A stretch of 36,353 nucleotides of DNA from Clostridium sp. (GTDB lineage: Bacteria > Bacillota > Clostridia > Clostridiales > Clostridiaceae). Below, one piece after another: positions 1-10,791 of the stretch; position 1 is the first letter of the stretch; each line of letters opens with the position of its first letter. Location: positions 1-36,353 of the forward strand of contig JALFQD010000273.1 in assembly GCA_022785265.1 (NCBI GenBank). Direction: 5' to 3'. The notes beneath the pieces were generated by a model. That model saw nothing but the letters and a program-made list of their open reading frames with translations. It was not told where the DNA came from and searched no databases. The position numbers and the translations under genes are program-made.

Positions 1-1164
1 TTAAAAATGTATTTTCTTTTTTCTCATTCCTACATTTAAAACTAATGCCATTGCCATAAGAGTTGTAAGAAGAGAACTTCCTCCATAACTTACCATTGGT
101 AATGTTATTCCTGTAATAGGCATAAGACCTATATTCATTCCTATATTCTCAGTTATAGCAAATAATAAATAAGATACCATTCCCAAAACTAAAAGTGAGC
201 CAAATAAATCCTTTGCCTGTCTTGCTATTTTTACCATTTGTACTATTATTATCGAGTATAATATTATTACAAATAAAGCACCTACTAATCCACACTGTTC
301 TGCAATGGCAGTAAAAATAAAATCAGTTTGTATTTCTGGAACATTACTTGCTGCATAACCTATTGTACCATCAGCCTCTAAAGAAGGCTGAGAGCCAAGA
401 ATTCCTCCTGAACCCATTCCAATTAAAGCTTGATTAAGTTGATATCCTGCATCACTATTTTCCTTTTCAGGGTCTAAAAAAGCTGTAAATCTAGTTACTT
501 GATAAGAAGGAAGTAATCCTGAGTTAACTATTATAACTATTGCTATTGCTAAAGTTGTAAGACCTCCTACTATTATTTTTCTATTGAATCCTGCAGCAGC
601 TACTATTCCTAAAACTATAAAGAAACAAACCATTGTCATACCCATATCTGGTTGAATAGCAATAAGTCCAACTGGAATAATTGCATAAAAAACAATTTTA
701 AAAAAGTTCTTTACATCATTTATTTCTCCATCCATTTCATGAATAAGCTTTGCAATCATAAGTATAAGAGCAAATTTTGCAAGCTCTGCTGGCTGAATGC
801 TTATTCCTAGCTTTATCCATCCTCTTGCTCCATTAATTTCCTTTCCTATTCCTGGAATCCATACACATACAAGAAGTATTACTGAAAACCAATAAAATAT
901 TGGCACATACTCAAAAATAATAGAATAATCTATAGATACTAATATATACATTGCTACTAAAGATATTATAAACCATGTTATTTGTTTTTTAACAAAATAA
1001 TAAGGATATGTTATATTTCCCACACCAGCTTTAGTACACAAATATATATTTAAAATTCCAAATAATACTAATAAGATTATAGATATTAAAAGTGCTTTAT
1101 CAATTTCTCTTATAAGTTTAAAATCTAACTTATGTTTCTTAAAAAAATTTTCTCTTTCAAACAA
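1..1164 (-). CDS. rodA: RodA, SEDS-family peptidoglycan glycosyltransferase
   Basis: Integral membrane protein of 387 residues in the SEDS (FtsW/RodA/SpoVE) family. RodA polymerises lipid II into glycan strands of the lateral wall, working with a class B PBP such as MrdA, encoded at 3315-6179. The sequence shows about ten hydrophobic segments from residue 24 on, and the family signatures GIGKEINGARGW, IQPAELAKF, VPEIQTDFIF and a C-terminal LPMVSYGGSS. The stop codon is the first triplet of the window, so the gene is complete. A strong AAGGAGGTGT site lies about 7 bases before the ATG. A TATAAT hexamer lies further upstream near 1200, without a good -35. A terminator separates it from minE, so it probably has its own promoter. 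RodA is preferred over FtsW or SpoVE because of the min/mre context; the family alone does not decide. Confidence 0.88.
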   Translation of the reverse strand: MFERENFFKKHKLDFKLIREIDKALLISIILLVLFGILNIYLCTKAGVGNITYPYYFVKKQITWFIISLVAMYILVSIDYSIIFEYVPIFYWFSVILLVCVWIPGIGKEINGARGWIKLGISIQPAELAKFALILMIAKLIHEMDGEINDVKNFFKIVFYAIIPVGLIAIQPDMGMTMVCFFIVLGIVAAAGFNRKIIVGGLTTLAIAIVIIVNSGLLPSYQVTRFTAFLDPEKENSDAGYQLNQALIGMGSGGILGSQPSLEADGTIGYAASNVPEIQTDFIFTAIAEQCGLVGALFVIILYSIIIVQMVKIARQAKDLFGSLLVLGMVSYLLFAITENIGMNIGLMPITGITLPMVSYGGSSLLTTLMAMALVLNVGMRKKKIHF

Positions 1165-1301
1165 AAAATTACACCTCCTTAAATAAATATAACATATTGA
1201 TTATACTATATAACATATATTTTTAAGTTAATTAATAAATTATTCATAAATTTCTTATAAAACAAAAAAAGAAAATTTAATATATAATTTCTCAATAGTA
1301 C

Positions 1302-1352
1302 AAAAAAGCTACTATATGATAAATAAAAATTCATCATATATAGTAGCCTTTT
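1302..1352 (-). terminator. Rho-independent terminator after minE
   Basis: Arms GCTACTATATGAT (1308-1320) and ATCATATATAGTAGC (1333-1347) pair with a 2-base bulge. Read on the minus strand, the hairpin is followed by six U (1302-1307). It lies directly downstream of the minE stop and ends the min operon before rodA. A run of T on the other side means it could also work on the plus strand. Confidence 0.8.
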
Positions 1353-1354
1353 TA

Positions 1355-1624
1355 TTATCTCTCTCTTACTCCCTTTATAGGTATATTAGCAACTAGTGCT
1401 GAGTTTGTATCTCCTTCTAATGCATCACTTTTTGTAACAAATATTTCTACATCTTCACTCTCAATTTCTATGTATTTCGCAAGAACTTCAAGAATTTCGT
1501 TTCTAATTTTTTCTATTGTATCTTCTGGAATATCTCCTCTATCGTGTATAAGTATAAGTCTTAATCTATCTTTTGCTATTTCTTTAGAACTTTGCTTTTT
1601 AGAAAAGTTGTTAAATAACCCCAT
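1355..1624 (-). CDS. minE: MinE, cell division topological specificity factor
   Basis: Small cytoplasmic protein (89 residues) of the MinE family. It stimulates MinD ATPase and drives or confines the MinCD division inhibitor, so that Z-rings form at midcell. The N-terminus (MGLFNNFSKKQSSKEIAKDRL) matches the amphipathic membrane-targeting and anti-MinCD region. It is followed by LILIHDRGDIPEDTIEKI, typical of the MinE dimer core, and the length is normal for the family. The open frame extends three codons further to a GTG at 1633, but that GTG lies inside the GAGGGTG ribosome binding site, so I place the start at the ATG at 1624. It begins five bases after the minD stop and is surely co-transcribed. 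MinE together with MinC and MinD is present in clostridia, unlike Bacillus subtilis, which uses DivIVA/MinJ. Confidence 0.9.
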   Translation of the reverse strand: MGLFNNFSKKQSSKEIAKDRLRLILIHDRGDIPEDTIEKIRNEILEVLAKYIEIESEDVEIFVTKSDALEGDTNSALVANIPIKGVRER

Positions 1625-1629
1625 AAATT

Positions 1630-2439
1630 TCACCCTCTTATATCACTTTTTTTAAAGAACTTCTTTATCGCATTAAAAAATCCTTCGTTTTCTGTGCTTA
1701 AATCCATAAAAGGTACTTCTTCTCCAGCAATTCTTCTTGCTATATTTTTAAAAGCTTGACCTGCAAAAGAATTTTCTTCTAAAACTATTGGTTCTCCTTT
1801 ATTTGTAGAAATTGTTACATTTTTATCATCAGGAACAACTCCCATAAGCTTTACTGATAAAGTTTCTATTATATCTTGAACATCAAGCATATTTCCACTT
1901 TTGGTCATATTATAATCAATTCTATTAATTATTATTCCATGATCATCTAAACCTTTTGCATCAAGCTTTCCAATAACTCTATCTGCGTCTCTTACAGAAG
2001 TGATTTCTGGATTAACTACTATAAGTGCTTTATCTGCCCCTATTACAGAATTTTCAAAACCTTGCTCTATTCCTGCTGGACAGTCAATTAATACATAATC
2101 ATATTCTTCTTTAAGCTCATTTATAACCTTTAACATTTGTTCAGGACTTATATCATCTTTATCCTTTGTTTGTGCTGTTGGAAGCAAAAAAAGATTTGAA
2201 TATCTTTTATCCTTTATTGTTGCTTGTTTAAGTCTACATCTTCCATCTACTACATCAAAAAGTGTATAAACTATTCTATTTTCTAATCCCATTAATACAT
2301 CTAAATTTCTAAGACCTGTATCTCCATCAACAACTATAACTTTTTTTCCTAATGCAGCTAGTGCTGTTCCTACATTAGCTGTGGTTGTAGTTTTTCCAAC
2401 TCCCCCTTTTCCAGATGTAATTACTATAGATTTTCCCAT
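1630..2439 (-). CDS. minD: MinD, septum site-determining ATPase
   Basis: ParA/MinD-family ATPase of 269 residues that dimerises on the membrane when bound to ATP and recruits MinC. The deviant Walker A motif GKGGVGKTTTTAN is at residues 10-22. VVDGDTGLRNLDVLMGLENR follows, and Walker B is VLIDCPAGIEQG. The C-terminus, FFNAIKKFFKKSDIRG, is the amphipathic membrane-targeting helix expected for MinD and absent from other ParA-type proteins, which makes the identification firm. It lies between minC (24-base gap) and minE (5-base gap) in the conventional order minC-minD-minE. Confidence 0.95.
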   Translation of the reverse strand: MGKSIVITSGKGGVGKTTTTANVGTALAALGKKVIVVDGDTGLRNLDVLMGLENRIVYTLFDVVDGRCRLKQATIKDKRYSNLFLLPTAQTKDKDDISPEQMLKVINELKEEYDYVLIDCPAGIEQGFENSVIGADKALIVVNPEITSVRDADRVIGKLDAKGLDDHGIIINRIDYNMTKSGNMLDVQDIIETLSVKLMGVVPDDKNVTISTNKGEPIVLEENSFAGQAFKNIARRIAGEEVPFMDLSTENEGFFNAIKKFFKKSDIRG

Positions 2440-2463
2440 TACTATACTCCTCTCCTAATCAAA

Positions 2464-3114
2464 CTAAAAATATTTATTACTTATATATGGCTCTACTATT
2501 ATAGTCCCATCGTTCACCTTTGCTATTTCTGGATATTCTGGCTTTTCATAATCATCTGGTGAAACTGTAATTATGTTGCCAATTTTCAATACTCCTGGTT
2601 GAAGAGAATATGCAGCAATAATTGCTTCCTCATTTCCAGTAGTTCCTGCAAAAACATTTCCTTTAATAGTTCCAAGAACAATTATATTACCAGTAGCATA
2701 AACCTCCGCCCCACTATTAACATCTCCAATAATAACTATATTACCTTGATAGTTAATTCGTTGTCCACTTCTTATAGTTTTTCTTATGAATTTAGTCTTT
2801 CCTTCATGTACTCCACTAAAGCCTTTATTATCATCTTCTTGTTCTTCTTTCTGAAGGTCACTATCTTCAAATATTATTTCTTTTACTTCTATCTCTTCAA
2901 TTAAAGTATCTTTCAATTTTAATATTTCTTTTTCATTAAAATTAGACAGTTTAGTTGATATATATAAAGAAGTTCCTTTATAAAACTTTTTTCCCTTTGA
3001 AAGCTTTAAAGTTAAGGTTTCAAGCATATCTTCAAAACTTCCAAATCTATCACTATCGACCTCTGCTATTAATCCATCTCTTTTACCTTTTATTCTTACA
3101 CCATCATTTCGCAT
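2464..3114 (-). CDS. minC: MinC, septum site-determining inhibitor
   Basis: Inhibitor of FtsZ polymerisation, 216 residues. The N-terminal domain (about 1-90) is the FtsZ-interacting MinC_N fold. A charged linker (about 90-105) leads to the C-terminal right-handed beta-helix, with repeated turns GNIVIIGDVNSGAEVYATGN and LGTIKGNVFAGTTGN, which dimerises and binds MinD. The start has a GGAGG site about 9 bases upstream. A terminator after mrdA lies 150-200 bases upstream, so the min genes probably have their own promoter in 3130-3250. There I see a TATAAT on the minus strand (3194-3199) but no convincing -35. Confidence 0.9.
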   Translation of the reverse strand: MRNDGVRIKGKRDGLIAEVDSDRFGSFEDMLETLTLKLSKGKKFYKGTSLYISTKLSNFNEKEILKLKDTLIEEIEVKEIIFEDSDLQKEEQEDDNKGFSGVHEGKTKFIRKTIRSGQRINYQGNIVIIGDVNSGAEVYATGNIIVLGTIKGNVFAGTTGNEEAIIAAYSLQPGVLKIGNIITVSPDDYEKPEYPEIAKVNDGTIIVEPYISNKYF

Positions 3115-3257
3115 TGGTTACTAACCTCCAGCAATTATAAAATAACTTTTACTAAAATCATAAGTTGTTAATTTAAAATGTTTTATTTTATTAATTATAC
3201 CATTAATGAAAAGATATTTGTAGATTGTATAAAGTTTTTTTTGCCAATTTTCAAAAT

Positions 3258-3278
3258 AAAAAGGCTTTGCACAAAGCC
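3258..3278 (-). terminator. Rho-independent terminator after mrdA
   Basis: Six-base arms GGCTTT and AAAGCC enclose a GCAC loop (3263-3278) and are followed on the minus strand by five U (3258-3262), then more U-rich sequence. It lies about 40 bases after the mrdA stop and separates the elongasome operon from minCDE. Confidence 0.75.
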
Positions 3279-3314
3279 ATTTTATTTTATTAGAGAATTC
3301 TATTTCTTCTTTTT

Positions 3315-6179
3315 TTATTCTTCTTCTTTGTTATCTTCTGGTATTGTTAAAACATATTTTGAGAATGTTTCTGATTTGCTTACATAATCTGGATCCATTT
3401 GTAATAATCTTTCTTTAAAATATGCTTCATAAACAGCTCTTGTTACCTTAGCAACTGAACCACCATGACCACCATCATAAGCAACAACCACCACAGATAT
3501 TTCAGGATTATCAAATGGAGCATAGCTTATATATGTTGCATATGGTGCTCTTCCTATTTCATATTGTTTATCAGAAAAATCTGCTGTACCTGTTTTACCA
3601 GCAGTTGCTATTGGAAATCCTAAGAATGCTGTTGAGGCCGTACCACCTTCTTCATTAACTCTGCTCATACCGTCTTTAATAGCGTCTATTGTACTTTGCT
3701 TTAATTCTGTTTTATCTAAAACTTCTGGTGTATATTCTTCTATTAAACCTCCATCTGAATTAGTTATTTTATCAACCAAATGAAGCTTATATCTTATACC
3801 ATTTGTAGCCATTGTAGATACATACTGAGATAATTGAAGTGGAGTAAATGCATTCATACCTTGACCTATAGATGCATTAACAAGTTCTGCTGGAGAAGTT
3901 ATTTCACTGCCTTTATCTTGAATAACAAATCTTGCTATTACATTTGCTACAACAACTGCCTGTTTATCTATTGTGGTAGTAATATTTTTGCTTTCCTCAT
4001 ATTCTTTAAGGTTCTCTTTATATTTTTCTGATAAATTCATTAATTTTTTTACATCATCTAAAATATACTTTGCAAAATCATCTGTTCCTAAAGCCTCTTC
4101 TCCTGTTCCTATTTGATTAAACCTATTTGTTATTTTTTCTTTTAAATCAGCTTTGGCATTTTTTACATCTTCTTCATCATCTTCATTTTTAGAATAATCT
4201 AATGGTACAAAAAATGTACCATTATATTCTCCAAGTTCTAAGTATTGAGCTAAATAAAGCTTTGAAGAAGCTATTGCTCTTGTTTTCCATGACTGAAAGT
4301 TGTAAACTTGACCAAAGTTTTCTTCTATTTCTATTCCTGTACTTGGATTCTGTTGTCCTTTAGGATCTACTCCCAAGCCAAATCTCCATGCATAATGTGC
4401 TAGTATATCTAAAGAACTAAGATTAGCACCACCATTTTTGTATATTCTATATCCTGTTTCATAAAAATAATAGTTACATGATTGCTCAATTGCTGAACCA
4501 ATTCCTATTGTTCCATGATATCCAAGACATGTTGGTGCAAAGCCATTACCAAATGTTTCTGTATGTTCATTAAAAGTATGCCTACATGTTATTTGGGTAG
4601 TTGAATCTATAGCTCCACTTTCTATTCCTGCAACACCTGTCATAATTTTAAATGTAGACCCTGGAGGAATAAGCCCTTGAGTTGCATAATTATAAAATGG
4701 CTTTGGATATAAATCATATTGATCTTCTCTTACTCCATTTGAATTTAAAGGAAATAAATCATCTACAGTCTTTTGTAATCCTCTTGATGATATGAATCGA
4801 TTCCCAAAAGCTTCTAAATCAGGAGAAAAATATTCGGCTGTTTTTTCTGCTGAAAGTTGTCCTGATATTGCAAAATCATTTGGATCGTAGCTAGGAAGAG
4901 AAACTAACGCTAATATTCTTCCTGTATTTACTTCAGTAACAACTACAGCTCCCCTATTACAATTTTTATAATTTCCATCACTATTTCTTATTTCTTCCAT
5001 AGTATCAGCCAATGCTTTTCCTGCAACATATTGAAGATTTTTATCTAAGGTTAAATGAACATTATTTCCTGGATATGATTCAAGCTTAAATAATTCTTGA
5101 GTTACTCTTCCTGTAGAATTAACCTTAACAGTTGTTCCTCCTTTTACACCCTTTAACTGCTCTTCAAAAGCAGATTCTATTCCTGCAACTCCTATAAGGT
5201 CTGTGGATGTATCATATCCTCTTAACTCATACTTTTCTTTATTTGAACTGCTTATAGGAGATAGGTATCCTATCACAGAAGAAGCCAATTCTTTATATGG
5301 ATAGTTTCTTATAGGCTCTAATGAAATATCTATTCCTGGAAGGTCATTTAACTTTTGATAAATTATAAAAGCAGTTTCTTTATTTATATTTTTTGCTATA
5401 GTTACAGACTCATATCCATTTAAACTTTTTAATCTTAATGCATCAAGAACAACCATATACTTTCTTAATTGTTGACGTGTATAATTTTGAAGTAAAATGT
5501 TAGTAAGTTCTTCACCACTCATTTCTTTATATTTTTTCATTTCTTCATCTGTTGGATTTAATAATTTTATTAAATTGTGAAGCTTTACCAAGTAATTAAA
5601 TGACTCATCTGCTGTAACTTCCATAAGCTTATCATTTATTTTTTCTATTTGTTTATCTGTTAAATCCTCACTTTCATCCATATCTTCATCTTTTCTAAGA
5701 GCTTTTTCAAATTCCTCATTCATACCTCTGTCTCTTTTAAATAAAAGCTCTTCTGCTCTTTTCCCACTATCACTTGTTGATGTATATTCAAAGTATGGAT
5801 TATCATTTTCATCAATTTTTAAAATAAGATTATCTTGGATACTATTTATATCATCTTTTTCCTCTAATATCTCCATAAGAGTATCCATTGTTTTAAAAAA
5901 ATGTTTTGTAGCTTCATCTGTAATTGTATATGTTATAGCATAAGTTTGAGTATTATTTGCAAGTATATTTCCATTTTGATCAAATATTATTCCCCTAGGT
6001 GCTGTTTCTGAAACAAATTTAATTGAGGTTGTATCTGCTTTTTCTTTATAATCTTCATGCTTATAAACTTGAATGTATATAAGTCTAGCAATAATAGATG
6101 TAAAAACTATTCCTGTAATTATCAAAAAGCCATTGTATTTTGATAATTTTTTCTTCTTTCCTTGTTTCTTTAATATCAT
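3315..6179 (-). CDS. mrdA: Penicillin-binding protein 2 (class B transpeptidase, MrdA)
   Basis: Class B PBP of 954 residues that cross-links peptidoglycan during elongation as partner of RodA. There is one N-terminal membrane anchor (about 18-36), then a pedestal domain and a transpeptidase domain. The catalytic motifs are visible: Ser508-x-x-Lys511 (PGSTFK), Ser567-Cys-Asn569, and Lys862-Thr-Gly (AGKTGTADF). The SxN to KTG distance, nearly 300 residues, is much longer than in E. coli PBP2. A charged, lysine/glutamate-rich insert sits at about 650-735, and the pedestal also carries an acidic insert around 150-190. This explains the large size compared with the usual 600-750 residues. The start codon overlaps the mreD stop by 4 bases (ATGA), indicating translational coupling. 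A terminator follows the gene. Confidence 0.93.
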   Translation of the reverse strand: MILKKQGKKKKLSKYNGFLIITGIVFTSIIARLIYIQVYKHEDYKEKADTTSIKFVSETAPRGIIFDQNGNILANNTQTYAITYTITDEATKHFFKTMDTLMEILEEKDDINSIQDNLILKIDENDNPYFEYTSTSDSGKRAEELLFKRDRGMNEEFEKALRKDEDMDESEDLTDKQIEKINDKLMEVTADESFNYLVKLHNLIKLLNPTDEEMKKYKEMSGEELTNILLQNYTRQQLRKYMVVLDALRLKSLNGYESVTIAKNINKETAFIIYQKLNDLPGIDISLEPIRNYPYKELASSVIGYLSPISSSNKEKYELRGYDTSTDLIGVAGIESAFEEQLKGVKGGTTVKVNSTGRVTQELFKLESYPGNNVHLTLDKNLQYVAGKALADTMEEIRNSDGNYKNCNRGAVVVTEVNTGRILALVSLPSYDPNDFAISGQLSAEKTAEYFSPDLEAFGNRFISSRGLQKTVDDLFPLNSNGVREDQYDLYPKPFYNYATQGLIPPGSTFKIMTGVAGIESGAIDSTTQITCRHTFNEHTETFGNGFAPTCLGYHGTIGIGSAIEQSCNYYFYETGYRIYKNGGANLSSLDILAHYAWRFGLGVDPKGQQNPSTGIEIEENFGQVYNFQSWKTRAIASSKLYLAQYLELGEYNGTFFVPLDYSKNEDDEEDVKNAKADLKEKITNRFNQIGTGEEALGTDDFAKYILDDVKKLMNLSEKYKENLKEYEESKNITTTIDKQAVVVANVIARFVIQDKGSEITSPAELVNASIGQGMNAFTPLQLSQYVSTMATNGIRYKLHLVDKITNSDGGLIEEYTPEVLDKTELKQSTIDAIKDGMSRVNEEGGTASTAFLGFPIATAGKTGTADFSDKQYEIGRAPYATYISYAPFDNPEISVVVVAYDGGHGGSVAKVTRAVYEAYFKERLLQMDPDYVSKSETFSKYVLTIPEDNKEEE

Positions 6180-6667
6180 CTAAAATTCTTTTTTCTCCTT
6201 TCAAAATCTTTGTTTGAGAATTTATAAATTAGTCCATAAAATAAATACATCAAAATAGAATTATAAAATGCAACATACATATTTTTAAATAAAGTTGCCT
6301 TTATTCCTATAATATATATAATAATGAATACTGTTATAAGTTTTATAATACTTGAAAAAAACATTGTAATTACAGGAACTATTCTTCTATTTTTCCATAT
6401 TCCTTCTCCTATAATACCTGCTACAAAGCATATGAGCATATTTACTAAAGAATTTATTCCAAAAGCTTGAGTAAAATAAATATCTTGAAGCATTCCACTT
6501 ACTACTCCAATAAATATTCCTTCTTCTTTTCCATTTATAATGGAATATGCTATTGCAAATACAAATAAAGTGCTAGGATAAATCCCTTTAATAGCAAGAA
6601 AAGGAAGAAAGGAAATATCCAATATTAAAAGTAGTATTGAAATTAAAATTACAATAAACTTTTTCAT
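6176..6667 (-). CDS. mreD: MreD, rod-shape-determining membrane protein
   Basis: Very hydrophobic protein of 163 residues with about five membrane segments. Position between mreC and mrdA, size, and the motif GIYPSTLFVFAIAYSIINGKEEGIFIG-type N-terminal half fit MreD of the elongasome, which links cytoplasmic MreB to the wall-synthesis enzymes through MreC. Family identity rests mostly on context because MreD sequences are poorly conserved. It overlaps mrdA by 4 bases and starts 8 bases after mreC. Confidence 0.85.
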   Translation of the reverse strand: MKKFIVILISILLLILDISFLPFLAIKGIYPSTLFVFAIAYSIINGKEEGIFIGVVSGMLQDIYFTQAFGINSLVNMLICFVAGIIGEGIWKNRRIVPVITMFFSSIIKLITVFIIIYIIGIKATLFKNMYVAFYNSILMYLFYGLIYKFSNKDFERRKKNFR

Positions 6668-6675
6668 ATATTTTC

Positions 6676-7524
6676 TTACTCCCCATATTTTATTTCTTTT
6701 TTATCATTAGGAACAATTATAAGAAGCTCCTCAAGTTTATTAAAATCTACATAAGGTTCTACAATAGCACTTTTCATTACCTTTACCTTATCTTCTTTAA
6801 CAGATATAACCTTTCCTACTCTTATATTCTTAGGATAAACTAATCCTAAACCTGATGTTAAAATAACATCTCCTTCTTTTATATCTGAATCTATAGGAAG
6901 ATAATTAACTTTTGTAAGATTTTTATTTTTACTATCTACATAACCTTGTAAAACTCCAGTATTTTCTCCAGAATTTTCGGACATAACACTTACAGCAACA
7001 TTTTCATTTATTATACATTGAATTATGGACCAATTATCTCCAACTGTTGTAACCTGTCCTACAAGTCCTTCTGCTGCTATAACAACCATGCCCTTTTCCA
7101 CTCCATTTTTTTCGCCCTTATCTACTATATATCCATCTAAAATTCCACCTGGAGTATATCCAATTATGTTAGTAGCTAAATAAGTATATTCTCCATTTTC
7201 TTCCTTAAACTCTAATAAACTTCTTAGTCTTTCATTTTCTTCTTTTAAGTTTGAATATTTTGCAAGTTCATTTTTTAATTCATTATTTTCTTTAACAAGT
7301 TCTGCATTAGTATTTTTTACATCAGAAAAATTCAAAAAAAAGTCTACAAAATTCTTTGCTCCATTATTAATATTATAAATTATTTTCTGCATTGGGTTTA
7401 AAAGTTCTCCTGCATTACTTTCCAATCCCTTTGAATCTTTACTTGCAGTATATATAATCAATCCTAAAAATGTAACTGACAGAACCACTATAGTTACTGT
7501 CAGTTTATTTTTAAAGAGCTTCAT
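6676..7524 (-). CDS. mreC: MreC, rod-shape-determining protein
   Basis: Bitopic membrane protein of 282 residues. A short basic N-terminus is followed by one membrane helix (about 9-26). A coiled coil rich in Asn, Glu and Lys (about 70-110) leads to the extracellular beta-barrel region containing GYTPGGILDGYIVDKGEKNG and GMVVIAAEGLVGQV, both typical of MreC. MreC dimers scaffold PBP2/RodA outside the membrane. It begins 6 bases after mreB and is followed by mreD, the usual order. Confidence 0.92.
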   Translation of the reverse strand: MKLFKNKLTVTIVVLSVTFLGLIIYTASKDSKGLESNAGELLNPMQKIIYNINNGAKNFVDFFLNFSDVKNTNAELVKENNELKNELAKYSNLKEENERLRSLLEFKEENGEYTYLATNIIGYTPGGILDGYIVDKGEKNGVEKGMVVIAAEGLVGQVTTVGDNWSIIQCIINENVAVSVMSENSGENTGVLQGYVDSKNKNLTKVNYLPIDSDIKEGDVILTSGLGLVYPKNIRVGKVISVKEDKVKVMKSAIVEPYVDFNKLEELLIIVPNDKKEIKYGE

Positions 7525-7530
7525 AATATG

Positions 7531-9244
<1,714 letters not shown>

Positions 9245-9279
9245 TTTATATTCTCCTTAATTATAGATTCCCATCCCAC

Positions 9280-9846
9280 CTATTTTAAATTATTGAGCAT
9301 ATTCTTTATTTTGTTTAAAGGTAATCCAACAACATTATAATAACATCCATTTATTTTTTCTACAAAAACTCCACCTTTTCCTTGAATACCATAAGCACCT
9401 GCCTTATCTAATGGTTCACCACTTTCAACGTATTCTCTTATTTCATCATCACTTAAACTAGAAAATACAACTTCTGTACACACAGAATCTTTTAGTATTT
9501 GATTTGTTTTTGTATTAATTATAGCTATGCCTGAATAAACTTTATGAAGTTTTCCGCTTAATTCACTAAGCATATTAAAAGCATCTTCTTTATTTTTTGG
9601 CTTTCCTAAAACCTTATTATTTATAGTTACAATAGTATCAACCCCTATTATAACAGATGGTTCTTTTATTATATTAGCTACATAATTTGCTTTTCCTAAA
9701 GCAATCTCTTTAACATAATCTGATACACTACTTTTTAGTTTTACTTCATCTTCATTAAAATCACTAACTATTATATCAAAATCATCAACAATTCTTTTTA
9801 ATAATTCTTGTCTTCTCTCTGAAGCTGAAGCCAGTACAACCTTCAA
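9280..9846 (-). CDS. maf: Maf-family nucleoside triphosphate pyrophosphatase
   Basis: House-cleaning pyrophosphatase of 188 residues, expected to hydrolyse dTTP/UTP or modified nucleotides to monophosphates. Signatures: [14 protein letters not shown] at the N-terminus, VIIGVDTIV with the catalytic Asp, [10 protein letters not shown], and [13 protein letters not shown]. An in-frame GTG at 9855 touches the AAGGAG ribosome binding site (9856-9861). The TTG at 9846 has normal spacing and gives the family-typical N-terminus MKVVLASAS, so I use it. It is the first gene of the maf-radC-mreBCD-mrdA run. Confidence 0.9.
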   Translation of the reverse strand: MKVVLASASERRQELLKRIVDDFDIIVSDFNEDEVKLKSSVSDYVKEIALGKANYVANIIKEPSVIIGVDTIVTINNKVLGKPKNKEDAFNMLSELSGKLHKVYSGIAIINTKTNQILKDSVCTEVVFSSLSDDEIREYVESGEPLDKAGAYGIQGKGGVFVEKINGCYYNVVGLPLNKIKNMLNNLK

Positions 9847-9929
9847 TAAATTCACTCCTTGTAAACATCATTTTTAGTGTTGCCTTTTTATATAATTTAT
9901 AAACATACCCTTTAAATTAATGCTTATTA

Positions 9930-9972
9930 TTAAGTGTAGTTACAATAACTAAAATGGCATTACTACACTTAA
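9930..9972. repeat. 11-bp inverted repeat upstream of maf
   Basis: Arms TTAAGTGTAGT (9930-9940) and ACTACACTTAA (9962-9972) are perfect and separated by 21 bases. A further short repeat, ACACTTAATATAGTGT, overlaps the right arm. There is no U-run, so it is not a standard terminator. It lies about 85 bases before maf and could be an operator or a leader hairpin of the shape operon. The function is unknown. Confidence 0.45.
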
Positions 9973-10041
9973 TATAGTGTATCATTTAATACTTTATGAA
10001 ACAAGGGAAAATACGTAATTGTAACTTATTTTAATTTTTTT

Positions 10042-10713
10042 TTAAGATTTATACTTTATTAAAAAATCATATAAGAAATTTATAGAATCACTTATATTTT
10101 CTTTTTTATATTCTTTTGGAAGAGAATTTATATTTTCCAATAGCTTATTTATATTTTCTTCTTCTTTGCAACTTGATGATACCTCAGAAACCCACTGTTT
10201 AAATTTGCTTGTATTATATCCTTCCACATCTTTTTCATTTACAGTATCTATTACTTTTAAATAAGCTTCTATTATTTTTGATATAATTTTTTCATTTAAA
10301 TCATTATTATTTAATACACAATTTATGTTAAAATTTTCTATCTGTTGATTAGATAATAGAGATAATTTTTCATTTATATTTTCTTTAGAATATATTCCTG
10401 CAACCACTTTATACTTATCATCGCTTTTTACTAATACTTTTTGAAAATCAGAAGAAATATTATTTAAAACTTCATTTGCATTTTCCTCACTTGAAAATAA
10501 TCCACATTGAATTATTCCAAAACTTATATTATCCTCAGCATCACTATTATTAAGATTATTTCCAATTTTATTGTTTTTTATAAGTTCATTTCTTCCTAAA
10601 AGTAAAAATTTAAATATCACTGTACCTATAATTATGGAAAATATTATAACAAGGGCATAAATAACAAAAAATTTTTTTCCTTTTTTTCTATAATCATACC
10701 TTGTGTAACTCAT
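10042..10713 (-). CDS. SPOR-domain membrane protein
   Basis: Protein of 223 residues with a basic N-terminus, one membrane helix (about 15-38) and an extracellular part. A region matching the SPOR fold runs FGIIQCGLFSSEENANEVLN, followed by YKVVAGIYSKENINEKLSLL. SPOR domains bind peptidoglycan stripped of stem peptides, usually at division septa or in sporulation. The rest is Asn/Lys-rich and I recognise nothing in it. The open frame extends 8 codons further up to 10737, but the GGAGGGG ribosome binding site lies inside that extension, so the ATG at 10713 is the better start. It sits between maf and a DUF1846 gene, with gaps on both sides, so it is possibly monocistronic. Confidence 0.75.
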   Translation of the reverse strand: MSYTRYDYRKKGKKFFVIYALVIIFSIIIGTVIFKFLLLGRNELIKNNKIGNNLNNSDAEDNISFGIIQCGLFSSEENANEVLNNISSDFQKVLVKSDDKYKVVAGIYSKENINEKLSLLSNQQIENFNINCVLNNNDLNEKIISKIIEAYLKVIDTVNEKDVEGYNTSKFKQWVSEVSSSCKEEENINKLLENINSLPKEYKKENISDSINFLYDFLIKYKS

Positions 10714-10791
10714 CTTTACCCCTCCTATATACCTCAATATATAATTATTAGGAAGGGTTTTTATTTATTCATTAAGTAATAATTATTTAAG

